Positions 57,503 through 64,000 of a DNA stretch of 64,000 nucleotides are shown piece after piece. The stretch is from Trebonia kvetii. GTDB lineage: Bacteria > Actinomycetota > Actinomycetes > Streptosporangiales > Streptosporangiaceae. Under the pieces are notes generated by a model that was not told the origin of the DNA, did no database searches, and saw only the letters and a program-made list of their open reading frames with translations. The DNA is taken from assembly GCF_007827045.1 (NCBI RefSeq), contig NZ_RPFW01000005.1, positions 81,835 through 145,834 of the forward strand, written 5' to 3'. Numbering within the stretch: position 1 is the first letter of the stretch; every line of letters begins with the position of its first letter. A program made the position numbers and the translations under genes.

Positions 57503-59437
57503 ATGACGCGCGACAGCGAAGCCACCACGGCAAGCCAGCCGGCCGACGCCGGCGCGGTCCGCGCGGCGGCGATCATGGCGGCCGATCCCGCGCTGCTGCT
57601 GGCCTGCCTCGCCGCGTGGAAGTCCGATCCCGCGCTGATCAACCGGTACGCCCCGGCGTTCCGGCCGTTGCCGGCGCGCGGTCCGCGCGCAGTGCACGAG
57701 ACTGACCAGGAGACAGCCCGCGCCGTCCGCCAGTCGGTGCTCGACGAGCTCGGGCGCGGGGCCCAGGCCGCCGGATCCGCCGTACTTGACGATCCCGCCT
57801 TCAGGCGGATGGCCGAATTCGCCGTCGGCGAGCCGGTCGGAGACGAATTCGTCCCGCTGCTGCGCGAGCAGGCGGGCTTCGAGAAGGACCGTCGTCACAT
57901 TAAGCCGACGCGACGTCCAGCAGAGGACTTCGAGGTCATCGTGATCGGGGCCGGCATGGTCGGCATCAACGCCGGGGTCAAGCTCGCCGAGGCCGGATTC
58001 CGGTACACCATCTTCGAAGAGCGGGAAAACCTCGGCGGGACCTGGTGGATCAACACCTATCCCGGCGCGGCCGTGGACACCCCCAGCCACTACTACTCCT
58101 TCTCCTTCGAGCTGAACCCGGACTGGCAGCGGTATTACCCGGCCGGCCCCGAGTACCTGGCCTACCTGCGCCGGGTCGCCGACAAGTACCAGGTCACCGA
58201 GCGCATCCGCTTCAGCACCAGGGTCATCGCCTGTGCCTGGGACGCAGGCACAGGCAAGTGGAACGTGACGACAGAGCGCGACGGGCAGCGTGCCACCCAC
58301 GTGGCCACGGCATTGATCACCGCGACCGGATTCCTGAACCGGCCGGCCAAGCCGGACCTGCCCGGCCGGGAATCGTTCGGCGGCGTCATCGTGCACTCGG
58401 CCGAGTGGGACCACGCGGTGGAACTGGCCGGGAAGCGCGTCGTCATGCTCGGCACCGGCTGCACGGCGGTGCAGATCGCCACCGACATCGCGGACCTCGT
58501 CGGCACCCTGACGGTAGTGCAGCGGCAGCCGCACTGGATCGCCCCGGCGAAGACGCTAGAGGGAGTGCCCGCCGAGACCCGGTGGCTGCTAGCGAACGTG
58601 CCCTATTACCATCAGTGGTTCCGGCTCCGGACCTACTGGTTCGCGTCTGACAACAACTACGACACGCCGCGCATCGATTGGGAATGGTTCGCCACCCACG
58701 TCTCCGCGTCGCCCGCGAACGACAAGGTCATGCAGGTCTGCCTGAAGTACCTTGATGAGATGTTCGGTGACCGGCCGGACCTGAAGGCCAAGCTCACCCC
58801 CGACTTCCCGCCGTACGCGAAGCGGATCATCAAGGACCCGGGCTACTACGCGGTGCTGCGGCGGCCTGATGTCGCCCTGCATACCGGGGTCATCGACCGC
58901 CTCGAGCCGGGCACGGTGATCCTCAGCGACGGCACGCGGGTGCCGTGCGACGTGCTGATCCTGGCCACGGGATTCACGCTGGACTTCCTGTCCACCATCG
59001 ATATCCGCGGCCGCGGCGGCGTCCGGCTCGGCGATGCGTGGCGCGATCCGCGTGCGTACCTCGGGGTGTGCACGCCCGGCTTCCCGAACCTGTTCACCAC
59101 CGCCGGGCCGAACACCGCGCCCAACCACGGCGGCGGCCACAACCTGACCGGCGAGGAGCAGGTGCACTTCATCACCGAGTGCCTCCAGCTCATGGTCGAG
59201 CGAGACCTGGCGGCGATCGAAGTCACCAGCGAGGCCACCAGTGCCTACAACAAGCTCGTCGACCAGGAGCTTGACAAGACGGTCTGGCAGCACGGCAAGA
59301 GCGCGCACGGCTACTATCGCAACGCGGTCGGCCGCGCAGTCGTCGCCTGCCCGTGGCGCATGGTCGACTACTGGACCCGGCTGCGAGCGCCGGCGACCGG
59401 CGACTTCATCTTGACGCCGGCGGGCGCGGGCCGATGA
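57503..59437 (+). CDS. Baeyer-Villiger monooxygenase with N-terminal extension (HAPMO-like)
   Basis: A 644-residue BVMO. An N-terminal helical extension of ~140 residues precedes VIVIGAGMVGINAG (FAD, ~145); the fingerprint FGGVIVHSAEWDH (FxGxxxHxxxWD) is near residue 292 and GTGCTAVQIA (NADPH) near 318. Size and extension match the 4-hydroxyacetophenone monooxygenase class. ATG 57503 follows GGAGAGG; the open frame runs back through tetR in another frame and is not coding there. Its stop overlaps the next ATG (ATGA). Probably oxidises a cyclic or side-chain ketone before beta-oxidation. Confidence 0.92.
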   Translation: MTRDSEATTASQPADAGAVRAAAIMAADPALLLACLAAWKSDPALINRYAPAFRPLPARGPRAVHETDQETARAVRQSVLDELGRGAQAAGSAVLDDPAFRRMAEFAVGEPVGDEFVPLLREQAGFEKDRRHIKPTRRPAEDFEVIVIGAGMVGINAGVKLAEAGFRYTIFEERENLGGTWWINTYPGAAVDTPSHYYSFSFELNPDWQRYYPAGPEYLAYLRRVADKYQVTERIRFSTRVIACAWDAGTGKWNVTTERDGQRATHVATALITATGFLNRPAKPDLPGRESFGGVIVHSAEWDHAVELAGKRVVMLGTGCTAVQIATDIADLVGTLTVVQRQPHWIAPAKTLEGVPAETRWLLANVPYYHQWFRLRTYWFASDNNYDTPRIDWEWFATHVSASPANDKVMQVCLKYLDEMFGDRPDLKAKLTPDFPPYAKRIIKDPGYYAVLRRPDVALHTGVIDRLEPGTVILSDGTRVPCDVLILATGFTLDFLSTIDIRGRGGVRLGDAWRDPRAYLGVCTPGFPNLFTTAGPNTAPNHGGGHNLTGEEQVHFITECLQLMVERDLAAIEVTSEATSAYNKLVDQELDKTVWQHGKSAHGYYRNAVGRAVVACPWRMVDYWTRLRAPATGDFILTPAGAGR

Positions 59438-60558
59438 GATTCGAGCCAACCGAGCTCACCGGCGCCGAACTCAAGCTGCAAGACGAGGTGCGCGAATTCC
59501 TGGCCGAGACGCTCCCGCGCGGCAGCTACGCGCCAGGGCTCGGCATGACATCCCAGTGGCGGCCCGATTTCTCCAGGGAACTTGGCCGGCGGGGCTGGCT
59601 CGGCATGGCACTGCCGGCCGAGTACGGCGGCGGCCGCACGGCCGTGGAGCGGCTTGTCGTAGTCGAGCAGTTGCTCGCGGCCGGCGCGCCGGTGGCGTTC
59701 CACTGGGTCGCGGACCGGCAGAGCGGGCCGACGATCGCCAGGTTCGGCACCGAAGAGCAGAAGCGGTTCTTCCTGCCGAAGATCGCCCGCGGTGAGGTTT
59801 CCTTCTGCATCGGCATGTCCGAGCCAGACAGCGGCTCCGACCTGGCGAGCCTGAAGACCAAGGCGACGAAGACCGACGGCGGGTGGCTGGTCAGCGGGAC
59901 CAAGGTCTGGACCTCGTGGGCGGCTACCGCCCACTACATCCTCGGCCTGTTCCGCACCTCACCCGAGCGGTACGACGGCCTCACCCAGATGATCATCCCG
60001 ACGGACGCGGCGGGACTGACTATCTGGCCGATCACCTTCGTCGACGGCACGTCCGAATTCTGCGAGCTCTCGTTCGCCGATGTCTTCGTGCCAGACGACC
60101 GCGTCCTCGGCGAGCCGGGCCGGGGGTGGGCGCAGAACACCGCGGAACTCGTCTTGGAACGCGGCGGCGTGGACCGCTGGATGTCCCCGTTCTTCCTTGC
60201 CCAGCTCGCCCTCGAGCGGGCGGCCGCGGCCGCGGATCACGCGGCCTACGACCTCCTCGCCGGGGTTGCCGCCAGGTCATGGGGGCTGCGCGGCATGTCC
60301 CTGTCGGTCGCCCGGATGGTCGACGAGGGACTCAGCCCCGCCGCCGAGGCGGCCCTGGTCAAGGAGCTTGGCACCCGCCTGGAACAGGACCTGGTGGACG
60401 CCCTCGCTCGGCTGGCGCCCGGCCCGCTTGACGCCGCGAGCGCCGACGGCTACGAGCGCCTGCTCGCGAGCGCGCTCCTCGCGTCACCGTCCTGGACGAT
60501 CCGGGGCGGCACGAACGAGATTCTCCGCACGGTCATCGCGAAGGGGCTGCGCCCATGA
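59434..60558 (+). CDS. Acyl-CoA dehydrogenase (alpha-type subunit)
   Basis: A 374-residue acyl-CoA dehydrogenase: LGMALPAEYGGG, ISEPDSGSDL-like FCIGMSEPDSGSDLASL (FAD/substrate loop) and C-terminal WTIRGGTNEILRTVIAKGL. ATG 59434 overlaps the BVMO stop. A second, shorter dehydrogenase follows with a four-base overlap. Such pairs in steroid degraders form alpha2beta2 heterotetramers acting on bulky steroid-CoA substrates. Confidence 0.92.
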   Translation: MRFEPTELTGAELKLQDEVREFLAETLPRGSYAPGLGMTSQWRPDFSRELGRRGWLGMALPAEYGGGRTAVERLVVVEQLLAAGAPVAFHWVADRQSGPTIARFGTEEQKRFFLPKIARGEVSFCIGMSEPDSGSDLASLKTKATKTDGGWLVSGTKVWTSWAATAHYILGLFRTSPERYDGLTQMIIPTDAAGLTIWPITFVDGTSEFCELSFADVFVPDDRVLGEPGRGWAQNTAELVLERGGVDRWMSPFFLAQLALERAAAAADHAAYDLLAGVAARSWGLRGMSLSVARMVDEGLSPAAEAALVKELGTRLEQDLVDALARLAPGPLDAASADGYERLLASALLASPSWTIRGGTNEILRTVIAKGLRP

Positions 60559-61619
60559 CGACCACCGGCCTCACGATGGACCCGGAACTGGCCGAGGTCG
60601 CCGAGCGGGTCTTCGCTGCGGCAACAGCAGAGCCAGCCGGAACGGAGTCGGGTGATACCTTCACCCGGAGCTGGGATCTGGCCGCCGCGGCCGGACTCCC
60701 CTGGGTATCGGTACCGGAATCGGCGGGCGGACCCGGCGGGACCCTGCTTGACGCGGTCACTGTCGCGTATGCCGCGGGGGCGCAGGCGGCCCCGCTGCCA
60801 GTGGTGGAGACCCTTCTCGCGGGCTGGCTGCTGGCCGCGGCCGGCCTCAGCGTCGACCAGGTCCCGATGAGCGTCGCAGCGCGGGCCGCCAGCCTGCCGC
60901 TGGACGACGGCGCAGCGCGGGGGGTCGTGCTCTCCGTTCCCTGGGGTTGCGAGGTAGCGCTTGTCACCGCCATCGTGGCCGGGCCCGATGGTGCGCCGCG
61001 CCTGGTGACCTGGCGTCCGCTGTCAGGCGAAGTCACCGGCCGTTCGGCCGACCTCGCTGACCAGCCACGCGCGGACCTGCGGCTTGACGGGGCGCGCGCC
61101 ACCATCCAGGAGATCAGCCCGGGCGCCCAAGACGCCTTCCTGCGGCGCGCGGCGGTCCTGCGCGCCGCGTCCATGGCCGGAGCCATGGACGCGATCATGC
61201 GCCTCACGAACCGGTACACCGCCGACCGCGTCCAGTTCGGCAAGCCGCTAGCAGCCTTCCAGGCGGTGCAGCAGCATCTGGTGACCATCGCGCAGGCGGC
61301 GGCCGTCACCCGGCTGAACGTGGCCAGGGCGGCACGGGCCGTTGACGCGGCCGGCGGGGCCTTCGAGGCGGCCGCCGTGAAGCACCTCGCCAACGAGCAC
61401 GCGACGCTCTGCATCAGGGCTGCCTACCAGGCCCACGGTGCCATCGGACTTACCCGCGAGTACCCGTTGAACCGGTTCACCCGGCGGCTGCTTGTCTGGC
61501 GCGGCGAGGACGGGACCGACCAGACGCTCACCCGCCAGCTGGCGGCCGCCGTCGCCGCGACTGGCGACCTCGCCGCCCTCGTCCAAGGCCGGCACCACAC
61601 CACGACGGGAGCGCGATGA
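60555..61619 (+). CDS. Acyl-CoA dehydrogenase (beta-type subunit)
   Basis: A 354-residue acyl-CoA dehydrogenase-fold protein, more divergent than its neighbour: the N-terminal part is shortened and Ala/Gly-rich, the FAD loop SEPxSGSD is missing, and the C-terminal part has RVQFGKPLAAFQAVQQHLVTIA and QAHGAIGLTREYPLNRFTRR. Absence of one FAD-loop motif fits the non-catalytic partner of a heteromeric enzyme. Overlaps both neighbours by four bases. Confidence 0.9.
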   Translation: MTTTGLTMDPELAEVAERVFAAATAEPAGTESGDTFTRSWDLAAAAGLPWVSVPESAGGPGGTLLDAVTVAYAAGAQAAPLPVVETLLAGWLLAAAGLSVDQVPMSVAARAASLPLDDGAARGVVLSVPWGCEVALVTAIVAGPDGAPRLVTWRPLSGEVTGRSADLADQPRADLRLDGARATIQEISPGAQDAFLRRAAVLRAASMAGAMDAIMRLTNRYTADRVQFGKPLAAFQAVQQHLVTIAQAAAVTRLNVARAARAVDAAGGAFEAAAVKHLANEHATLCIRAAYQAHGAIGLTREYPLNRFTRRLLVWRGEDGTDQTLTRQLAAAVAATGDLAALVQGRHHTTTGAR

Positions 61620-62383
61620 GCGATATCACCCTGACCACCGACGGCCACGTCGCCACCATCGAGATCGCCCGGCCGCCGCACAACTACTTCGACGAGGCGC
61701 TGATAACCGAGATCGCCGACGCCCTGGCCGGACTCGACGCCGATGCCCGGTGCCGCGCCGTGGTGCTGTGCTCACAGGGCAAGAATTTCTGCGCGGGCGC
61801 CAACTTCGGCGACGGCGGCGGCTTCGGGAATGACCGGGTCGCGGTCTCCGAGCGGCTGTACCGGCAGGCGATGCGGATCCTTGACACCAGTAAGCCGGTC
61901 ATCGCCGCGGTCCAGGGCGCCGCGGTCGGCGGCGGCCTCGGCCTGGCCTGCGCCGCCGACTTCCGCGTGGCCGACGCGGGCACCCGGTTCACCGCCAACT
62001 TCGCCAGGCTGGGCTTCCACCACGGGTTCGCGCTCAGCGTGACGCTGCCCGCGATCGTCGGGCAGCAACCGGCCATGGCGCTGCTGCTGTCCGGCGGCAG
62101 CGTCAAAGGCGAGGAGGCCGCTCGCATCGGCCTCGCCGACCGGCTCGTCGCCCCGGGCACGCAGCGCGCGGCCGCCCAGGAGTGGGCGGCCGAACTGGCC
62201 GAGGCCGCGCCGCTCGCCGTGCAGTCCATCCGCCGCACGCTCCGCGGCGACCTGCCGCGGCGCGCCCGGGCCGTCCTTGAGCACGAACTCGCCGAGCAGG
62301 CCCGACTGTGGGCGACCGCGGACGCGGGCGAGGGCATCGCCGCCAGCCTTGAGCGCCGCCAGCCCAAGTTCACCGGCGCCTAG
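61616..62383 (+). CDS. Crotonase-family protein lacking the hydratase glutamates
   Basis: A 255-residue enoyl-CoA hydratase/isomerase-fold protein: SQGKNFCAGANFGDG (oxyanion hole) and QGAAVGGGLGLACAADFRV. The two catalytic glutamates of true hydratases (GGGCE and QPE in the rat enzyme) are replaced: the corresponding sites read GGGLG and ANFARLG. It is therefore probably an isomerase, hydrolase or ring-opening crotonase and not a hydratase. Next stop and start spacing suggests continued co-transcription with the SDR at 62415. Confidence 0.88.
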   Translation: MSDITLTTDGHVATIEIARPPHNYFDEALITEIADALAGLDADARCRAVVLCSQGKNFCAGANFGDGGGFGNDRVAVSERLYRQAMRILDTSKPVIAAVQGAAVGGGLGLACAADFRVADAGTRFTANFARLGFHHGFALSVTLPAIVGQQPAMALLLSGGSVKGEEAARIGLADRLVAPGTQRAAAQEWAAELAEAAPLAVQSIRRTLRGDLPRRARAVLEHELAEQARLWATADAGEGIAASLERRQPKFTGA

Positions 62384-62414
62384 CCAAGCCAAGCGGAAGA
62401 GAAGAGGTTAACGC

Positions 62415-63302
62415 ATGACAGGTGACAGCCTTCCGCCAGAGAGCGCCGAGCAGCGGTTCCGCGGCGGGACCGCCGTGGTAACGGGCGGCGGCGCGGGGAT
62501 CGGCGAGGGACTGGTCCGCTACCTCTGCCGGATCGGGATGCGGGTCGTCATCGCCGACATCGACACGACTCGCGCGACCGCCCTCGCGCAGGAGCTCACC
62601 AGGGACGGCGGCGACGCCATTCCCCGGACCGTCGACGTCACCGATGCGGTGGCCGTCGAGGAACTGGCCAGGTCAACCTTTGACGCGCACGGCAGCGTCG
62701 AACTGCTCATCAACAACGCCGGGCTGGAGACCGCGGGCCTGGCCTGGGAGGTCACCGTCGAGCGCTGGCAGCGGCTGATGGCGGTCAACTTGGACGGCGT
62801 CTTCTTCGGTATCCGGGCCTTCGTGCCGAAGATGATCGCCGCAGGCGAGCCGGCGGTCATCGCCAACCTCTCGTCGATCGGCGGCATCTCCACGATGCCC
62901 ATGCAGGCTCCCTACATCGCCAGCAAGCACGCCGTGCTCGCCCTGACGGAGTGCCTGCACCAGGAGATCCTGCTGACCGGGGCGCCGATCCAGGTCAGCG
63001 CCATCCTGCCGTACTCCGTCCGCAGCCAGATCTTCCTCGACGCGCAACGCGACGCCCCAGTCGGCAACCGGGCCGCCAACCAGCTGTTCGCGGCCATGCA
63101 GAAGGACAACGAGGAAACCAGCCTCGACCCGGTGAAAGCGGCCGAGCACATGGTCGGCGCCCTCGCCCGGGGCGAATTCTGGGTCTTCTCCGACGATGAG
63201 CGCTGCCGCGCGGTCGCGGCCCGCCGGGCGCGGCTGCTCGCCGAACTCACCCCGCCGGCCGACCCTCGCCCCCGGCTCGCGGAGATGGGAGTAACACTGT
63301 GA
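62415..63302 (+). CDS. SDR-family oxidoreductase
   Basis: A 295-residue SDR: VTGGGAGIGEGLVRYLC, NNAGLETAG, serine in NLSSIGGIS and active site YIASK, plus a long helical C-terminus. ATG 62415 has AGAGG upstream; the stop overlaps the alcohol dehydrogenase start (GTGA). Likely oxidises a hydroxyl in the same beta-oxidation-like pathway. Confidence 0.88.
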   Translation: MTGDSLPPESAEQRFRGGTAVVTGGGAGIGEGLVRYLCRIGMRVVIADIDTTRATALAQELTRDGGDAIPRTVDVTDAVAVEELARSTFDAHGSVELLINNAGLETAGLAWEVTVERWQRLMAVNLDGVFFGIRAFVPKMIAAGEPAVIANLSSIGGISTMPMQAPYIASKHAVLALTECLHQEILLTGAPIQVSAILPYSVRSQIFLDAQRDAPVGNRAANQLFAAMQKDNEETSLDPVKAAEHMVGALARGEFWVFSDDERCRAVAARRARLLAELTPPADPRPRLAEMGVTL

Positions 63303-64000
63303 GGGTGAAGGCAGCCGTCCTGTACGGCCCGGGCACGAAGTACCAGATCGAGCAGATTGAGCTTGACCCGCCTCGGGAGGACGAGGTCCTCGTCAAGTTC
63401 GCCGCCGCCGGCTTGTGCCACTCCGACGAGCACCTGGTAACCGGCGACATGGTCGCTGACCCGGCCTATGGCTCCACCTGGAAGCAGTTCCCCATGATCG
63501 CCGGCCACGAGGGCGCGGGTGTCATCGAGGAAGTCGGACCGGGAGTAACCAGCGTGCGTCCTGGTGACCACGTCGTCACCTCGTTCGTCCCGTCCTGCGG
63601 CGTCTGTCCCCCTGCGCATCGGGGCACCAGAACCTGTGCGATCTCGGAGCGACGCTGACCGCCGGGCGGCAGGCAGACGGCTCGTCCCGGCATCACACGC
63701 GCGGCGGAGAGGAATGCGCCACCATGTGCGCGCTCGGCACGTTCGCCGAGTACAGCGTTCTGAACACCGCGTCGGTCATCAAGATCCCTGACTACCTCCC
63801 GATGGATAAGGCGGCGCTTGTCGCCTGCGGTGTCACCACTGGCTGGGGGTCGGCCGTCTACGCGGCGGATGTCAGGCCGGGGGAGACCGTGGTCGTGATC
63901 GGCACCCGGGGGAGTGGGCATGAATGCCGTGCAGGGCGCGGCACTCGCCGGCGCCGGGTTCGTCGTCGCGGTCGACCCCGTCGAGTTCAAGCGCGAGCAG
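63299..64000 (+). pseudogene. NDMA-dependent (mycofactocin-associated) alcohol dehydrogenase, two frameshifts, cut at window end
   Basis: GTG 63299 opens a zinc-dependent medium-chain dehydrogenase: GLCHSDEHLVTGDM (catalytic Zn Cys), GHEGAGVIEEVGPGV and SFVPSCGVC. The frame then shifts near 63611-63618 (run of C): the next frame reads CASGHQNLCDLGATLTAGRQ and continues past TTGWGSAVYAADVRPG. It shifts again near 63905-63912 (CCCGGGGG) back to GVGMNAVQGAALAGAGF and VAVDPVEFKREQ at the end. The combined sequence matches the NDMA-dependent alcohol dehydrogenase family. Both breaks are at homopolymers, so sequencing error is likely; otherwise it is a pseudogene. Confidence 0.85.

Noticed and set aside
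1..64000. Mobile element, prophage or biosynthetic (NRPS/PKS/RiPP) cluster
   Set aside because: No transposase, integrase, terminal repeats, phage gene, carrier-protein or synthase domain was found on either strand.

Overview
The window is high-GC DNA with many GTG starts, tightly overlapping ATGA/GTGA gene junctions and families typical of soil Actinomycetes: KshA/KshB, KstD, Hsa-type ring-cleavage enzymes, mycofactocin-type SDRs, and IclR/TetR/LacI regulators. I cannot name a species. I see no rRNA, tRNA, CRISPR array, transposase or phage gene. Almost everything is catabolic, so this looks like a large steroid/terpenoid-type degradation island.

Layout. 1-3.85 kb: operon of two SDRs, two amidohydrolases and a small acidic protein. 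3.98-12.5 kb: glycoside block with a GH78 alpha-L-rhamnosidase, a frameshifted esterase, an MFS transporter, a TetR regulator and a GH3 beta-glucosidase; two matching palindromes in its promoters suggest one TetR regulon. 12.6-18.5 kb (minus strand): Baeyer-Villiger monooxygenase (BVMO), SDR, dimeric-barrel protein, SDR and a flavoprotein. 18.6-21.5 kb: a decayed patch (chimeric ORF, interrupted AraC gene, truncated cupin) around one intact SDR. 21.6-26.9 kb: flavoprotein, putative Fe(II)/2-oxoglutarate oxygenase, MFS and esterase. 26.9-42.6 kb: the core, encoding a nearly complete steroid A/B-ring pathway: KshA/KshB (9-alpha-hydroxylase), a KstD-type dehydrogenase, a ketosteroid isomerase, HsaA/HsaB (phenol hydroxylase), HsaC (extradiol dioxygenase), HsaD (C-C hydrolase), HsaE, HsaF and HsaG. 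42.7-48.7 kb: IclR, Old Yellow Enzyme, a canonical KstD, LacI and TetR. 48.7-55.3 kb: IclR, SDR, lactonase, SDR, P450, ferredoxin and ferredoxin reductase. 55.3-64 kb: CoA-transferase, TetR, HAPMO-like BVMO, two acyl-CoA dehydrogenases, crotonase, SDR and a twice-frameshifted NDMA-type alcohol dehydrogenase cut by the window end.

How it may work together. Sugars would be removed inside the cell (neither glycosidase has a signal peptide). The released 3-hydroxy steroid or triterpenoid would be oxidised by SDRs, isomerised and 1,2-dehydrogenated by KSI/KstD and opened by Ksh/KstD/Hsa. BVMO, P450, CoA-transferase, acyl-CoA dehydrogenase and crotonase genes would handle side chains or remaining rings. 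Pairing GH78/GH3 with a steroid-nucleus pathway suggests plant steroidal or triterpenoid glycosides (saponins) as substrates. This is an inference.

Two operator families recur in promoters across the window. Five sites match the published KstR2 consensus AnCAAGnnCTTGnT exactly. Eight sites fit TTCCC-N7-GGGAA and sit before the hsa, kstD and transporter genes. No gene in the window can be assigned with certainty as the regulator for either.
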